From the NCBI RefSeq assembly GCF_041154385.1, contig NZ_AP028929.1:1302001-1366000 (forward strand): 64,000 nt of DNA, in the 5' to 3' direction. The number at the start of each line of letters is the position of its first letter. Position 1 is the stretch's first letter. The notes beneath the pieces are model-generated. The model did no database searches, was not told the DNA's origin, and worked only from the letters and a program-made list of their open reading frames with translations. Source of the DNA: Streptococcus sp. SN-1 (GTDB taxonomy: Bacteria; Bacillota; Bacilli; Lactobacillales; Streptococcaceae). Both the position numbers and the translations under genes were made by a program. Positions 38,745-49,288 of this stretch are shown here, one piece after another.

Positions 38745-39683
38745 TTATTCTTTTGATGAACTGCTTGAGCTTGAATCTCCGCCACCAATATATTGGGTAA
38801 AGATATTTTGGAAGGCTTGGTCCTTAACCTTGATATTGGCTGCTTGCAATTCTTTTCCGATAATGCTTTGAACAAATGTTGAATCATTTTGTTTTTGAGT
38901 CAAGATAACAGTTTTCAATTTTTCTTTGTAGTCATCAATATTAGATGATTTTTCTGTTTTCTTAATGAGTTTTACAATGTAATATTGGCTGCTGTAGGCT
39001 TGTGTACCAGTAACACTAATCACATCAGAAACACCGTTTACATCTAAAGCAAAAGCAGCTTTTTTAACTTGTTCTGGTACTTCTGTTGAAGCAGAATCAA
39101 AGGTGATTTCTCCACCATTCGCTTTCGTTTTCTCATCAGTTGAATTATCTTTGGCTAATTGAGCAAAGTCAGCACCTTCTGCCTTGGCTTTTTCGAGAAC
39201 TTCTTTGGCCTTATCTTCATTATCAAGACGGATGATTTGAGCCGTTACATCTGGAGTGTACTCGTCAAAGGCCTTCTTGTATGCATCCTCTGTCAATTCA
39301 GCTTCTGCTGCTTTTTTAACTGCTAACTCAACCAATTTACTTGTACGAATTTGAGCTTTACGTGTTTCAAGAGTCATACCTGCTTGTGACAAGACACGTT
39401 GGTAGTTATCACCGTATTGTTTTTCTTCTTCGGCAATAGTGTCATTGACTTCTTTGTCATCTACCTCTGAACCGTATTGTTTCTCAAATACTTTTTGGAT
39501 GGTCAGGTTCAACAAGACTTGTTGAGCTGAAGGGTTGCTTTTCACTTGCTCATAAAATTGATGTTCTGTGATAACATCTCCTTTCATGCTGATAAGATCT
39601 GCTCCTTCTGAACCTTTGGAACAAGCTGCTAAAGTTGCTACTGATAATAGTGTAATGGCTCCTGCCAATAATTTTTTCTTCAT
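38745..39683 (-). CDS. prsA: Foldase PrsA (PpmA), surface lipoprotein
   Basis: 312 residues. The signal ends in lipobox LAACSKG. After a helical N-terminal chaperone region comes a parvulin-like domain (about residues 145-240) with VTAQIIRLDNEDKAKEVLEK and a degenerate active-site pattern, as in other streptococcal PrsA proteins. The C-terminus ends in a Ser-rich tail (GGGDSSSSSSSKE). It helps fold secreted proteins outside the membrane. An AAGGAG site precedes the ATG, and a strong terminator follows. Confidence 0.95.
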   Translation of the reverse strand: MKKKLLAGAITLLSVATLAACSKGSEGADLISMKGDVITEHQFYEQVKSNPSAQQVLLNLTIQKVFEKQYGSEVDDKEVNDTIAEEEKQYGDNYQRVLSQAGMTLETRKAQIRTSKLVELAVKKAAEAELTEDAYKKAFDEYTPDVTAQIIRLDNEDKAKEVLEKAKAEGADFAQLAKDNSTDEKTKANGGEITFDSASTEVPEQVKKAAFALDVNGVSDVISVTGTQAYSSQYYIVKLIKKTEKSSNIDDYKEKLKTVILTQKQNDSTFVQSIIGKELQAANIKVKDQAFQNIFTQYIGGGDSSSSSSSKE

Positions 39684-39749
39684 GTCTACTCCTTTGAGAT
39701 AAGTGTTACCCTATCTATTTTACTATATTTTCTTAAATTTTTCTGAAAA

Positions 39750-40463
39750 TCATTCGCTATCAGGCAATTGAACATCTGCTACATTTTTACGAAGCATGAG
39801 AATGCCGTCTCCCAGAGGTACTAGTGTTGCGGTGAGTCCTGGATTGTCTAAAGTTGCATCAAATAGTCTTTGAAGTCCTCTGTATATAGTTCGCTGGCCA
39901 CGACGGACTTCCATAATATCCTTGGCAACATCACCACCTTGGAAAATATCATCCAAGACAACCACGCCTCCAACGTCCAAATGTTTGAGGATTTCTGGCA
40001 GAAAGACGATGTATTTAGACTTAGCAGAGTCCATAAAGACGAAATCATAGGACTCTGTCAGTGTAGATAATATATCTACCGCATCTCCCTCCAGGAGAGT
40101 GATTTGCTTGCGACTATCAAACTGGGCAAAATTTTCCTTAGCAAAACCAATCATTTCTGGATTGCGATCAATCGTTGTAATCTTGGCATTTGGCGCATGT
40201 TCCGCCATCAAGAGGGCTGAAAAACCGATAGCCGTCCCAATTTCCAGAATGTTTTTTGGTTGCATGGTTTCCATGAGAAAACGGAAATAAGCAACTGTTT
40301 CATGGGGAATGATGGGAATATTTTCCTTACGGGCAAAGTCTTCCAATTCTTTCAAAGAACCTGTGACTTGCTTTTGGCGCTGACGCATCAAGTCTACAAT
40401 TTCTTCCTTGACGACAGGGCGACGCATGTTATGGTTGGCATTCTTACTATACGATTCAACCAT
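39750..40463 (-). CDS. SAM-dependent O-methyltransferase (class I, COMT-like)
   Basis: 237 residues from the ATG at 40463, one base after the pepF stop; the longer frame from 40487 would overlap pepF. The SAM site is ILEIGTAIGFSALLMAEHA (about residues 67-85), with TIDRNPEMI as the acidic loop and VFMDSAKSKY, GGVVVLDDI as the metal and catalytic strands of the catechol O-methyltransferase type. The acceptor is unknown. It is placed between pepF and prsA, co-transcribed with pepF. Confidence 0.9.
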   Translation of the reverse strand: MVESYSKNANHNMRRPVVKEEIVDLMRQRQKQVTGSLKELEDFARKENIPIIPHETVAYFRFLMETMQPKNILEIGTAIGFSALLMAEHAPNAKITTIDRNPEMIGFAKENFAQFDSRKQITLLEGDAVDILSTLTESYDFVFMDSAKSKYIVFLPEILKHLDVGGVVVLDDIFQGGDVAKDIMEVRRGQRTIYRGLQRLFDATLDNPGLTATLVPLGDGILMLRKNVADVQLPDSE

Positions 40464-40464
40464 C

Positions 40465-42267
40465 TTATGACAATCCCAATTTTTCAACTAGGGCTTCAAA
40501 CTCATTTAAACGGCGTTCAAAGACTGCAAAGGCATCGTTGAGATAGTCTTCCTTCTCCATATCAACACCAGCTTTTCTCATGACATTAAGTGGGTAGTCA
40601 GATTTACCTGCCTTGAGATAATCGATATAGCGGTCACGGTCTTCTTGACTACCATGGACAATCTTTTCAGCCAAGGCTGAGGCTGCTGCAAAGCCTGTTG
40701 AATATTGGTATACATAGTAGTTATAGTAGAAGTGTGGAATGCGTGCCCACTCGTATTGGATTTCAGGATTGTCTTCCTTACTCAAACCGTAATACTCTTG
40801 GTTCAAGTCTGCGTAGAGTTTATTTAGGAAATCGCTTGTCAAGACTTCACCATTTTGATCCGCTTGGTGAATGGCGTGTTCAAACTCAGCAAATTGAGTT
40901 TGGCGGAAAACTGTTCCACGGAAACCGTCTAGGAAGTTATTGAGAATAGCAAAGCGCGTTGCATCATCTTCCACTTCTTCCAATAATTTCTCCGTCAAGA
41001 TATTTTCATTGGTAGTTGAAGCAATCTCAGCCAAGAAGATAGAGTAATCTCCGTAAACATAAGGCTGCGTTTCACGAGTATAGCTTGAATGCATACTATG
41101 ACCTGTTTCATGAACAAGAGTAAAGAGATTGTCTAGATTATCCTGCCAGTTAAGAAGCATAAAGGCATTTGTATCGTAAGAACCACCAGAGTAAGCCCCT
41201 GAACGCTTGCCTTGATTTTCATAAACATCAATCCAACGCTCACTGAAGGCACGTTTAACACGGCTCAAGTAATCCTCACCCAAGACTGACAAAGCATCTT
41301 CTGCTTTTTTCAAGGCTTCTTGGTAGGTAAAACTATATTCAACATATGAAAGTGGTGTGTAGACATCGTACATCTTGAGGTCTGAAATTCCCAAGATTTT
41401 TGAACGAAGCTCAAGGTAACGATGCAAGAGTGGCAAATGCTTGCGAACTGCTGCCACCAAATTGTCATAAACACTCTCTGGAACAAAATTGGCCGCTAGG
41501 GCTGCATGACGCGCACTCTTGTAGTTGCGAACTTTGGCACGGTAGTTTTGAACCTTAACATTGGTTTGCAAGGTTTTGGCATAGGTATGTTGGAATTGTT
41601 CATAAGTCGCATAAAGAGCTTGATAGGCACCACGACGCACCTCACGGTTTTTAGACTCCATCAAACGCATATAAACGCCATGTGATAATTGTACTTCGTT
41701 ACCATCTTCATCTTTAACAAATGGAAAGACGATATCTGCATTATCTAAAATAGCGAAGGTTTCACTTGCCGAACCAAATATTTCTCCAGCCCCAGCTAAT
41801 AATTCTTCTTCACGTTGTGAAAGAACGTGTTCCTTGCCTTGCAAAAGCTTATCAAAATAGTGTTTATAAACCTGCAATTTTGGTTGAGCTTCTAAAAAGT
41901 CAGCATACTGCTTTTCACTAATATCCATAAATTCAGGCTCATAGAATGAAAAAGCTTGATCTAGCTGACTGTAGAGAGTCATGGCCTTGGCATAGTACTC
42001 TTGGTACTTGGCTTCACGTGTGTCTTGGTCATTCTTCATATGAGCATAAACGTAAAGCTTCTCTATTTGGCGTTCCATTTCAAGAGAAAATTCAGTAATT
42101 TCTAGTAGGCTATCCGCACTATCTAGGAGATGGCCTTCATACTGGCTTACTTTCTCCAGTTGTTCTGTTAAATCTTTTAAGGCTTCTTCCCAAGCCTGGT
42201 CAGTTGGGTAAATCGTTGATAGATCCCATGTATCTTTTTCATTTATTTCATATCTTTGTAATACCAT
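40465..42267 (-). CDS. pepF: Oligoendopeptidase F (M3B metallopeptidase)
   Basis: 600 residues, full length. The zinc-binding HExxH motif is in [13 protein letters not shown] (around residue 387), with the third ligand in the downstream [11 protein letters not shown]. It is a cytoplasmic enzyme that trims short peptides, consistent with a peptide-importing lifestyle. The start [16 protein letters not shown] fits the family. It is 18 bp downstream of coiA and directly upstream of the methyltransferase. Confidence 0.95.
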   Translation of the reverse strand: MVLQRYEINEKDTWDLSTIYPTDQAWEEALKDLTEQLEKVSQYEGHLLDSADSLLEITEFSLEMERQIEKLYVYAHMKNDQDTREAKYQEYYAKAMTLYSQLDQAFSFYEPEFMDISEKQYADFLEAQPKLQVYKHYFDKLLQGKEHVLSQREEELLAGAGEIFGSASETFAILDNADIVFPFVKDEDGNEVQLSHGVYMRLMESKNREVRRGAYQALYATYEQFQHTYAKTLQTNVKVQNYRAKVRNYKSARHAALAANFVPESVYDNLVAAVRKHLPLLHRYLELRSKILGISDLKMYDVYTPLSYVEYSFTYQEALKKAEDALSVLGEDYLSRVKRAFSERWIDVYENQGKRSGAYSGGSYDTNAFMLLNWQDNLDNLFTLVHETGHSMHSSYTRETQPYVYGDYSIFLAEIASTTNENILTEKLLEEVEDDATRFAILNNFLDGFRGTVFRQTQFAEFEHAIHQADQNGEVLTSDFLNKLYADLNQEYYGLSKEDNPEIQYEWARIPHFYYNYYVYQYSTGFAAASALAEKIVHGSQEDRDRYIDYLKAGKSDYPLNVMRKAGVDMEKEDYLNDAFAVFERRLNEFEALVEKLGLS

Positions 42268-42285
42268 TAGATTCCTCCATCCTTT

Positions 42286-43239
42286 CTATTCTACCATATT
42301 TTTTAAGAAATATTGCTGATAAAAGGCTGGTGGATAGAGCTTTTGCCAATCATTTTGAGGATTTTGTTGATAATAGGTTTGAAAATGCTTATAATAGCTA
42401 GTCAAATCTTGCTCAATTTGGCAAAAATCACCTACTAGTGGTCGAATTTGTGGATACCATTCTTTCAGCCCATAATTCAGGAGATTTTTTCCCTTTTGAT
42501 AGGCTTCTGCTTGTTCTTTCATCCAAAAGGGATTTTGATAGTACAGTTGTTGCCTGATATAGCGACAGATGTCCTTGTCCTGAGAAACTGTAAAATGAGA
42601 TATTTTTTGTTTCTTATAGGGAAAACGTAATATCTCCAGTAGACTACCGTGAGCATAGGGAAATTCCTTAATCTGATAATGGAGTTTGCCGCGGAGATCC
42701 TGGTGAATGAGGTATTTGAGTCTTAAAAGCTGTTTTTCCTTGTCCAATTCCCAAACATAAAATCCCATGTTTTGACTGAAATAGAGAAAACCTTGTTGCA
42801 GACGAGTCAACCGCTCCTTGAGCCAAAGTTTTTCCCCCAGCAACCACAGTACTTGGTAACCCTGACTACGATAGCCCTCACTACGCTCTTTAAGAACTTT
42901 TTGAGGCAAGAGACTACATTGAACCTCTAAAGCTAGATTGCCATTTACAAATACATCCGCAATCTGTTTAAGCTCTGGAAGCGGGTATTCTAATTGCACC
43001 TCTGCCTCTTTTTCCAACCAGTGATAAAGTGATTCTTTATTTGCCAGGTGTTCTGTGCTTTCATTTTCAGAGGAAAAATCACAGTCTTTTAAGGTTTTAT
43101 GGGCAAAATGGGTCCGGACACTTGGTCCTTGCCGCAAACGGAGTTGACCTCCACAAGATGGGCAAGTGTAGGCTTGCTTCTCCAGCTTATCCTCTAACAC
43201 ATTTACCAGCTGCCCCCTAGCATCTCTCGCAACAAACAT
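42286..43239 (-). CDS. coiA: Competence protein CoiA
   Basis: 317 residues. The N-terminus has a zinc-ribbon-like YTCPSCGGQLRLRQGP and HFAHKTLKDC. The centre has the nuclease-like core EYPLPELKQIADVFVNGNLA and LEVQCSL (D ... E-x-Q, PD-(D/E)XK style). CoiA promotes recombination of transforming DNA in competent streptococci. A GGAGGG site precedes the ATG, and a com-box lies at 43261-43268 directly upstream, so it is a late competence gene. It is intact here, in contrast to comEC. Confidence 0.93.
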   Translation of the reverse strand: MFVARDARGQLVNVLEDKLEKQAYTCPSCGGQLRLRQGPSVRTHFAHKTLKDCDFSSENESTEHLANKESLYHWLEKEAEVQLEYPLPELKQIADVFVNGNLALEVQCSLLPQKVLKERSEGYRSQGYQVLWLLGEKLWLKERLTRLQQGFLYFSQNMGFYVWELDKEKQLLRLKYLIHQDLRGKLHYQIKEFPYAHGSLLEILRFPYKKQKISHFTVSQDKDICRYIRQQLYYQNPFWMKEQAEAYQKGKNLLNYGLKEWYPQIRPLVGDFCQIEQDLTSYYKHFQTYYQQNPQNDWQKLYPPAFYQQYFLKNMVE

Positions 43240-43260
43240 GATTTCCCTCCTTTTCTATAT

Positions 43261-43268
43261 TATTCGTA
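43261..43268 (-). promoter_or_regulatory. Com-box (SigX/ComX promoter) of coiA
   Basis: Minus strand TACGAATA, the conserved core of the late-competence promoter, with the preceding T-rich run, 21 bp before the coiA ATG. Confidence 0.88.
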
Positions 43269-43279
43269 AAAAAAGAAAA

Positions 43280-43305
43280 AAGATCAGGAAATTCCCTAAT
43301 CTTCA
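43280..43305 (-). terminator. Intrinsic terminator after tehB
   Basis: Minus strand stem AGATTAGG / CCTGATCT followed by TTTTTTC. It isolates coiA from vegetative transcription upstream. Confidence 0.8.
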
Positions 43306-43312
43306 TTCATGT

Positions 43313-44173
43313 TTATTTGATTTTTTTAGCTAGCATGGTCGCAAAGTGTAGTTGAATACGATTGCCATTTTCGTCACGACGGTGCAAATGGCCTGGATTT
43401 TCATTGTACTTAACCAATTCCCAGTCCTTGTAATAGTCTGCCAATTCCCCTTCTTTAAATGTGAATGGGAAGTTCACTGAGCAAGGATAATCTTCCGTGT
43501 CCATGGCACAGACGATAAGGTTGTAGCCACCAATACTAGTTTGCTCCTGCATATTTTGAATAATAGCTGGAATACGGTCTGCTTGTAGAAACATGAGAAC
43601 AACAGTTGATACGATAAAATCATACTCTTGCCCGATGCTAGCTGAATTGATATCGTAAAGACCAACAGGCATATCCAGGTCTTCCTGCTCCACAATGCTT
43701 TGTAAGATTTCAAGGGCCAGTTCATTTTGATCCACAGCTGTCACATCAAAACCTTGTTGGGCTAAAAAGAGAGAATTACGGCCTTGACCACAGCCCAAAT
43801 CCAAGGCTTTCCCTGGTTTTACTGTCTGCATAGCCTCTAAGACCTCTGAATGAACAGGATTGGTACTGTATTTCTTAGGGAAATAATCCTCAGGTTTACA
43901 ATAAAATTCCAAGTACCACTCCACATCATCTGTTACAGCCTCCACTCGGTGCCAAGCTTGTGGTTGTGCCATGGGATTGTCAGCTCCTGCTTCAAAGAGA
44001 TGCTCAGCTAGAACCTCACCATCCTCTGTCAATTCAATAAACTTGAGAGTTCCTTTCAAAACAGTAATCTTGCCCCAAGTCCCGACCTTGGTATTGTGTT
44101 TCTGTTGAACCGCCTCTGGCATGGTTTCTTTAGTCCACAAGGGCATACGTTTATAGGCAACTAATTTTTCCAT
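43313..44173 (-). CDS. tehB: SAM-dependent methyltransferase TehB
   Basis: 286 residues from the ATG at 44173, correctly spaced from GAGG; the ATG at 44179 is too close to it. Residues 1 to about 90 form a cupin-like DUF1971 domain (KLVAYKRMPLWTKETMPEAV). The rest is a class I methyltransferase with ALDLGCGQGRNSLFLAQQ (SAM loop) and FDVTAVDQNE. The family is linked to tellurite resistance through methylation; the natural substrate is unclear. It follows smpB by 15 bp. Confidence 0.93.
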   Translation of the reverse strand: MEKLVAYKRMPLWTKETMPEAVQQKHNTKVGTWGKITVLKGTLKFIELTEDGEVLAEHLFEAGADNPMAQPQAWHRVEAVTDDVEWYLEFYCKPEDYFPKKYSTNPVHSEVLEAMQTVKPGKALDLGCGQGRNSLFLAQQGFDVTAVDQNELALEILQSIVEQEDLDMPVGLYDINSASIGQEYDFIVSTVVLMFLQADRIPAIIQNMQEQTSIGGYNLIVCAMDTEDYPCSVNFPFTFKEGELADYYKDWELVKYNENPGHLHRRDENGNRIQLHFATMLAKKIK

Positions 44174-44188
44174 TTTCATTTCCTCTTT

Positions 44189-44656
44189 TTATCGCTGATT
44201 AACAGCTTTCATCACGCGCGCAATATCGCGATTCTGCTCACGACGTTTGATAGACTCCCGTTTATCATAGTCATGCTTCCCTTTAGCTAGACCTAAAAGG
44301 AGTTTAGCGTAACCATCTTTGATATAGACTTTAAGGGGAACCAGGGTCATTCCTGTACCTTTAGTCTCTTGCTCCAACTTTTGGATTTGCTTTTTATGGA
44401 GTAAGAGTTTGCGACGGCGTTCTGGTTCTTGATTCCAGATATTACCCTCTTCGTAAGGCGCGATATGGACATTGCTCAACCAAACTTCTCCATTTTTCAC
44501 TTGAGCAAAGCCATCCTTGAGATTGATTCGAGCAGCTCGTACACTCTTGATTTCAGTTCCAGTCAGGACCATCCCTGCCTCTAGCGTATCTACGATTGTA
44601 TAGTCGTGGCGTGCCTTTTTATTTTGTGCGACGACCTTTCCCTCGCCCTTTGCCAT
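44189..44656 (-). CDS. smpB: SsrA-binding protein SmpB
   Basis: 155 residues. Core motifs are [37 protein letters not shown] and the basic tail [24 protein letters not shown] that enters the ribosomal decoding centre. It carries tmRNA to stalled ribosomes. The start overlaps the 3' end of rnr by 38 bp. The pairing is logical because RNase R degrades the mRNAs that SmpB-tmRNA releases and is itself an SmpB partner in other bacteria. Confidence 0.97.
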
Positions 44657-46973
44657 GCTTGGCTCCTTTCTTAGCTACTTCTTTGTAAAAGGGTTTCTTC
44701 CCTTTTTTCTTCTTGTCTTTTTGTGAATGCTTGCACTTATCATTTGAGCGTCCTGATTTTCTCTTATCTTCCTTCTTATCTGAACGACGACTTGAACCAC
44801 GCCCTCTGTCATTTCGACTAGACTGTTTCAAGCCTTTTTCAATCACATCAAATTCACTTGGAATGTAAGAGAAGTCAATTTCACCTGTCATCTTATCCGC
44901 TCTTTCAACCCGAATACGAATCTGTTGACCTACACGGAAGGTTGTCCCCGATTTTTCCCCACGAAGAGTCAAATCACGTTCATTGAAATGATAAAATTCA
45001 GGTAGATTAGTGATGTGAATCAAGCCCTCAACTGTATTCGGCAATTCAACAAAGAGACCGAATTTAACGATGCTAGACACAACCGCATCGTACTCTTCGC
45101 CCACGTATTCTTCCATGTACTCAGCCTTTTTCATGGCTTCGACTTCACGTTCAGCCTCAATGGCACGACGTTCACGGTTGGAAGACTGGGTCGCAATCTC
45201 TGGAATCACTTGCTCAAAATACTCTGCTATTTCCTTAGAACGGCCGTAATCCCGAACCATACGGTGAACAAGAAGGTCTGGATAACGACGAATCGGACTG
45301 GTAAAGTGAGTGTAATAATCAGCCGCTAGACCATAATGCCCGTGATTGTGCTCTGAATAGCGTGCCTGCTGCATAGAGCGAAGAAGCATCATGGACAAGA
45401 CATCTGCATAAGGTTCTCCCTCAACAGTACGCATGATGTCTTGGAGGGCCTCCTGGCTAATCTCACTGGCAGTTCCATAAATGCGCAAGCCAAAACTCGA
45501 AGCATAATCAATAAACTTCTGAACTTTTTCAGCCTTTGGCTCCTCATGGATACGATAAATAAAAGGTAGCTCCAACTTGCTAAAGTGCTCGGCAACTGTT
45601 TCATTGGCCATCAACATAAAGGACTCAATCATGCGCTCGGCAATGCCACGCTTACGAAGAACGATATCAACAGGCTTACCTTGTTTATCCACTAAAATCT
45701 TGGCTTCATTGGTATCGAAATTGAGGGCTCCACGTTTCACACGCATGTTTTCTAGAGTTTCATGGAGCTTAGCCATAAGTTCAATACTTGGTACAATTTT
45801 ATGATATTCTTGTCTCTTTTCCTCGTCGCCTGCCAGGATATCATTGACATCACTATAAGTCATACGGAAGCTTGTCTTGATAACCGTTTGAGTAATGGTG
45901 TAGTTGACCACACGACCATCTTTATCAATCTCCATAATAGCTGACTGGGTCAGGCGGTCAACTTGAGGATTGAGAGAGCAGATACCATTTGACAGTCGTT
46001 CTGGAAGCATTGGGACCACACGGTCTGTCACATAGACAGAAGTTGCGCGGTTAAGGGCTTCCTTGTCAAGAGCAGAACCCTCAGTCACATAATAGGAAAC
46101 ATCTGCTATGTGAACCCCGAGTTCCAGATTGCCATTTTTCAAGGCCTTGATATGCACCGCATCGTCCAAGTCCTTGGCATCCGCACCATCAATGGTAAAA
46201 GTAATCTCATTTCTCAGGTCCAGACGACCTTCCATATCCTTTTGAGACGGAACATCAGGCGCACTTTCTGCTTCCTTGACAACAGCCTCTGGAAACTCGG
46301 ATACAATGTCCATAGACTCCAAAACCTCAAGGACATCAATCCCAACATCCGTCGAGTGCCCCACCACATCGAGGACACTAGCGACAAAGAAATCATGTTT
46401 CTTGCTTGGGTATTTATCGATAATTACCTTGATAACTTCTGTTCCTTCTAGTTTTAGGACTGGTTTCTTAACATAAATCGGTTGACTGATTTTCTGATTT
46501 TTCGAACGGATGTAGCCAGCATACTTAGGCTTTTCCTGATCTGGAACGATTTGGCCGACAACAGTTGTCAAACTGTGCTCTAGGATATCAATAATTTTGG
46601 CTTCAGCTGCTGTTCCCTTGTTTCGGTCAGCGACTTTCTTGATGACGACCTCAACGGTATCACCATCAATAGCATAGTTGACATCGTTTTTTCCTACAAA
46701 AAGGTCCTCCTCTTCTCCTTCTAGGGTGACAAAGCCAAAGCCATTTTTATGGGCATGAAAAATCCCCTTTAGAGTAATCTCATGTTTTTTCTTGACTTCC
46801 AAAGTCAGACTACCATCTTCCTCAAAGCGTATCTGATGCTTTCTTTCCATTAGGGACAAGGTTTTAATCAACTCACGAAAATCCTTGGACCCGTCTTTTC
46901 CCAAAGCCTGAGCCAAGTCATTGACCGTCACCTTTCCCTTATCTTGCAAATATTCTTTTATTCTATCTTTCAT
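44619..46973 (-). CDS. rnr: Ribonuclease R
   Basis: 784 residues: an N-terminal winged-helix ([14 protein letters not shown]), cold-shock domains, an RNB catalytic domain with [11 protein letters not shown] and [12 protein letters not shown] (metal-binding aspartates), an S1 domain near 630-705, and a Lys/Arg-rich C-terminal tail ([12 protein letters not shown]). It is a processive 3'-5' exoribonuclease for structured RNA. It overlaps smpB by 38 bp, suggesting coupled expression. Confidence 0.97.
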
Positions 46974-47039
46974 ATTTTCTTTCTAGATTTTTTAATTTCC
47001 TTTTACTGTAAAACCTTCTCAAACATCATTTAAAAATAA

Positions 47040-47066
47040 AAACAGGCAAAGACCTAGTCCTGCCCA
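47040..47066 (-). terminator. Intrinsic terminator after secG
   Basis: Minus strand bulged stem GGCA-GAC / GTC-TGCC followed by TGTTTTTA. Confidence 0.65.
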
Positions 47067-47074
47067 TTATTTTC

Positions 47075-47308
47075 TTATCTACTTGATAATACCGTCAATG
47101 CTAAGGCAATGGCTAGCCAGAAAAAGACTAAAATCCCTGTCAAACGCTGCATTACAGCTTCAAAACCGCGTGCTTTACTGCGTTCAAACAAATCACCTGA
47201 GCTGGCATCAAATACATTGCTGGATTGATTTTTGGTTGGTTGCATGAAAATCGCAATCACAATCACAACAGATAATACTAATAAAATGGTTAATAATAGG
47301 TTATACAT
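47075..47308 (-). CDS. secG: Preprotein translocase subunit SecG
   Basis: 77 residues with two hydrophobic helices (MYNLLLTILLVLSVVIVIAI and GILVFFWLAIALALTVL) joined by a polar loop NVFDASSGDLFERSKARGFE. This is the SecG plan, and the protein assists SecYEG. It sits 39 bp behind rpmG and ends at a terminator. Confidence 0.92.
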   Translation of the reverse strand: MYNLLLTILLVLSVVIVIAIFMQPTKNQSSNVFDASSGDLFERSKARGFEAVMQRLTGILVFFWLAIALALTVLSSR

Positions 47309-47347
47309 ATCAAACTCCTTAAAATCCTTATTATTTTACCATAAAAT

Positions 47348-47497
47348 CTACTTAGATTCAAGATGTAGGGTTACTTTTCTTTCCTTGGGACAATACTTTA
47401 AAACCTCAATCTTGTCTGGATGAGTTTTTGAATTTTTACTGGTTAGGTAATTGATACTGCCACAAGAGGAGCATTTTAGATTAATTTTTACTCGCAC
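47348..47497 (-). CDS. rpmG: 50S ribosomal protein L33
   Basis: 49 residues starting with GTG at 47497; the G is shared with the TAG stop of pmrA, so the genes overlap by one base. The product begins [20 protein letters not shown] and ends KVTLHLESK. The N-terminal CxxC is present, but the second pair is reduced to a single Cys (KYCPKERK), so a zinc site of four cysteines cannot form. This may be one of several L33 paralogues. Confidence 0.9.
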
Positions 47498-48696
47498 TAG
47501 ATTTCCTTTACTTTTAATAATGTTCGAAATTGAAGAAGGTTAAAGAGACAACTAAAGGCAACACAAAGGCTTGTCGCATAAAATACTGCATGGTAGCCAA
47601 ATTGACCTGCTACTGCAGAACCTGCCATGGGACCAACGACACCTCCCAGATAAAAGAATACCTGATTGAAGGCAAAGACCCTCGAAATGCCGGCTTTGGG
47701 AGTCATTTTGCTGAGTAGGGCATTAACCCCGGGAATCAAGGCACCGGTTCCCAGTCCAAAAAGGAATCGATAGAGTCATAGTTGAAGGGGGCTAGAGGCA
47801 TTGGCACAGAGGAGATAGATGATGACTGAATAAAACTGGGCTACAACCAAGAGGCGATGATTACCCACCTTGTCACCTAGCTTGCCCATGACTCCTGCAC
47901 TCATCATACTGGAAAAGCCCATACTGGATACAATCAAACCAGATACAAAAAGAAGATTCTCTGTCTGGCCTAAGTCGCGTACATACAGAGCTAAGATAGG
48001 GCCGATTGATTGGGCTGAAAATTGGATGACAAAACTGGTCAGAAAGAGGTTGACTAAGAGATAGGGATATTTAACTGATGTAAATAATTCCTTTGTTGTG
48101 ATGGCCTTTTCCTTGGCTACTGGTTGAAAATCTTCCTTAATAAAGCAAATAGTCAAAACAGCAGCTAAGAATAGAAAACTACCAACCAGTAAAAAGACAG
48201 TACGAATGCCAAATAATTCTGCAATAAAGCCACCAATAAAGGGACCAGTTAGAGTACCTGCAACTACGCCTGTAGACAAAGTACCTAAGGCAGAGCCTGA
48301 TTTCTCCTTGGGAACCTGACTGGCTATCAAGGCTGTTGCATTGGGAACAAAACCCGCAAATACACCATTCAGTAAACGAAGAAAGATTAACCAATAAATA
48401 TTTGGGACAAAGGCCAAGCCTCCCATAGTAATAGTCATGGCCATACCAGCACGAATCATCATGGGTTTTCGGCCGTATTTATCAGCAAGAATGCCCCAGA
48501 TAGGAGAGAAAAGTGCTGCAGAAATGGCAGAGACAGAAATAGCTAAACCTGCATAAAAAGCGACTTGCTCACTCCCTACACCTAGATTTTCCACAAAGAT
48601 GGGCATAAAAGGCACAACCAAAGAAATACTGGCTCCAGTCAGAAAATTACCAAACCAGGCAATGCGCAGATTATCCTTCCAGTTAATCTCTTTCAT
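47497..48696 (-). pseudogene. pmrA: MFS multidrug efflux gene pmrA, broken by one in-frame stop
   Basis: From the ATG at 48696 (GGGAGG site) to the TAG at 47497 the frame spans 399 codons, the expected PmrA length, but codon 307 (47776-47778) is TGA. Coding on both sides is in the same frame: ANASSPLQL before; LYRFLFGLGTGALIPGVNAL after. The expected residue is glycine, GGA to TGA. The truncated product would lack the last three or so of twelve membrane helices. PmrA exports fluoroquinolones and dyes in pneumococci. The start overlaps coaE by 14 bp. Confidence 0.9.
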
Positions 48697-49288
48697 CTTG
48701 CCTACCTCCCTCAAGCAGGGAGAACACCTGAGTAAGAAGCTGGTCCTGATTTCCATTGTTGTTTAAAACATGGCTGGCCAAATCTTTCTTTTTCTCTAAA
48801 GGCCACTGGGCTGCCAGACGAGACTCAGCTTCATCTTTGGACAAGTGGTCTCTTTTCATTAGACGTTCTACTTGGACATCTCTATCCACATAGACCAACC
48901 AAGTCTCATCAAACCAAGCGCTGTAGGCCTGCTCAAAAAGTAGGGGAATATCCATGAAGAAAATCTCTTCTGTCTGAGCCAACTGGTCTCTCAACGTAGC
49001 TAGCTCCTCACGAATAATCTCCCCTTGAGTTATCCTAGACCATTCCCGTTCTTCAGGATTTGAAAAGATAAGACTAGCTAGGATAGGGCGATTAAGTTCT
49101 CCGTTTTCAAGGATGATTTCTTGCCCAAAGTGCTTGACTAGAGCCTCAAACAGACGACCACCAGGTTTCTGTAGTTGGTGGACGACTGCGTCGGCATCCA
49201 CTACTTGAAAACCTTGCTTTCTTAGAAAATTTGTCACAGTTGACTTACCAGAGGCAATTCCCCCAGTGATTCCAATGATTTTTCCCAT
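48683..49288 (-). CDS. coaE: Dephospho-CoA kinase
   Basis: 201 residues from the ATG at 49288, whose A is shared with the TGA of mutM; it has an AGGAGGGG site inside the mutM end. The P-loop is IIGITGGIASGKSTV, followed by VVDADAVVHQLQKPGG, typical of CoaE. It performs the last step of CoA synthesis. Because its initiation looks coupled to mutM translation, the mutM nonsense codon far upstream could reduce CoaE synthesis by polarity, although it has its own strong ribosome site. Confidence 0.95.
   Translation of the reverse strand: MGKIIGITGGIASGKSTVTNFLRKQGFQVVDADAVVHQLQKPGGRLFEALVKHFGQEIILENGELNRPILASLIFSNPEEREWSRITQGEIIREELATLRDQLAQTEEIFFMDIPLLFEQAYSAWFDETWLVYVDRDVQVERLMKRDHLSKDEAESRLAAQWPLEKKKDLASHVLNNNGNQDQLLTQVFSLLEGGRQDERD

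Noticed and set aside
46110..46451. 113-residue plus-strand frame opposite rnr
   Set aside because: Shadow of the rnr coding sequence with no initiation signal.
47740..47778. Frameshift in pmrA
   Set aside because: The two halves are in the same frame and separated by a multiple of three; a single stop codon explains the break.
48697..48756. Longer pmrA N-terminus starting at 48756
   Set aside because: The extension lies inside coaE, and GGGAGG is correctly spaced only from 48696, which also gives the normal 399-codon length.
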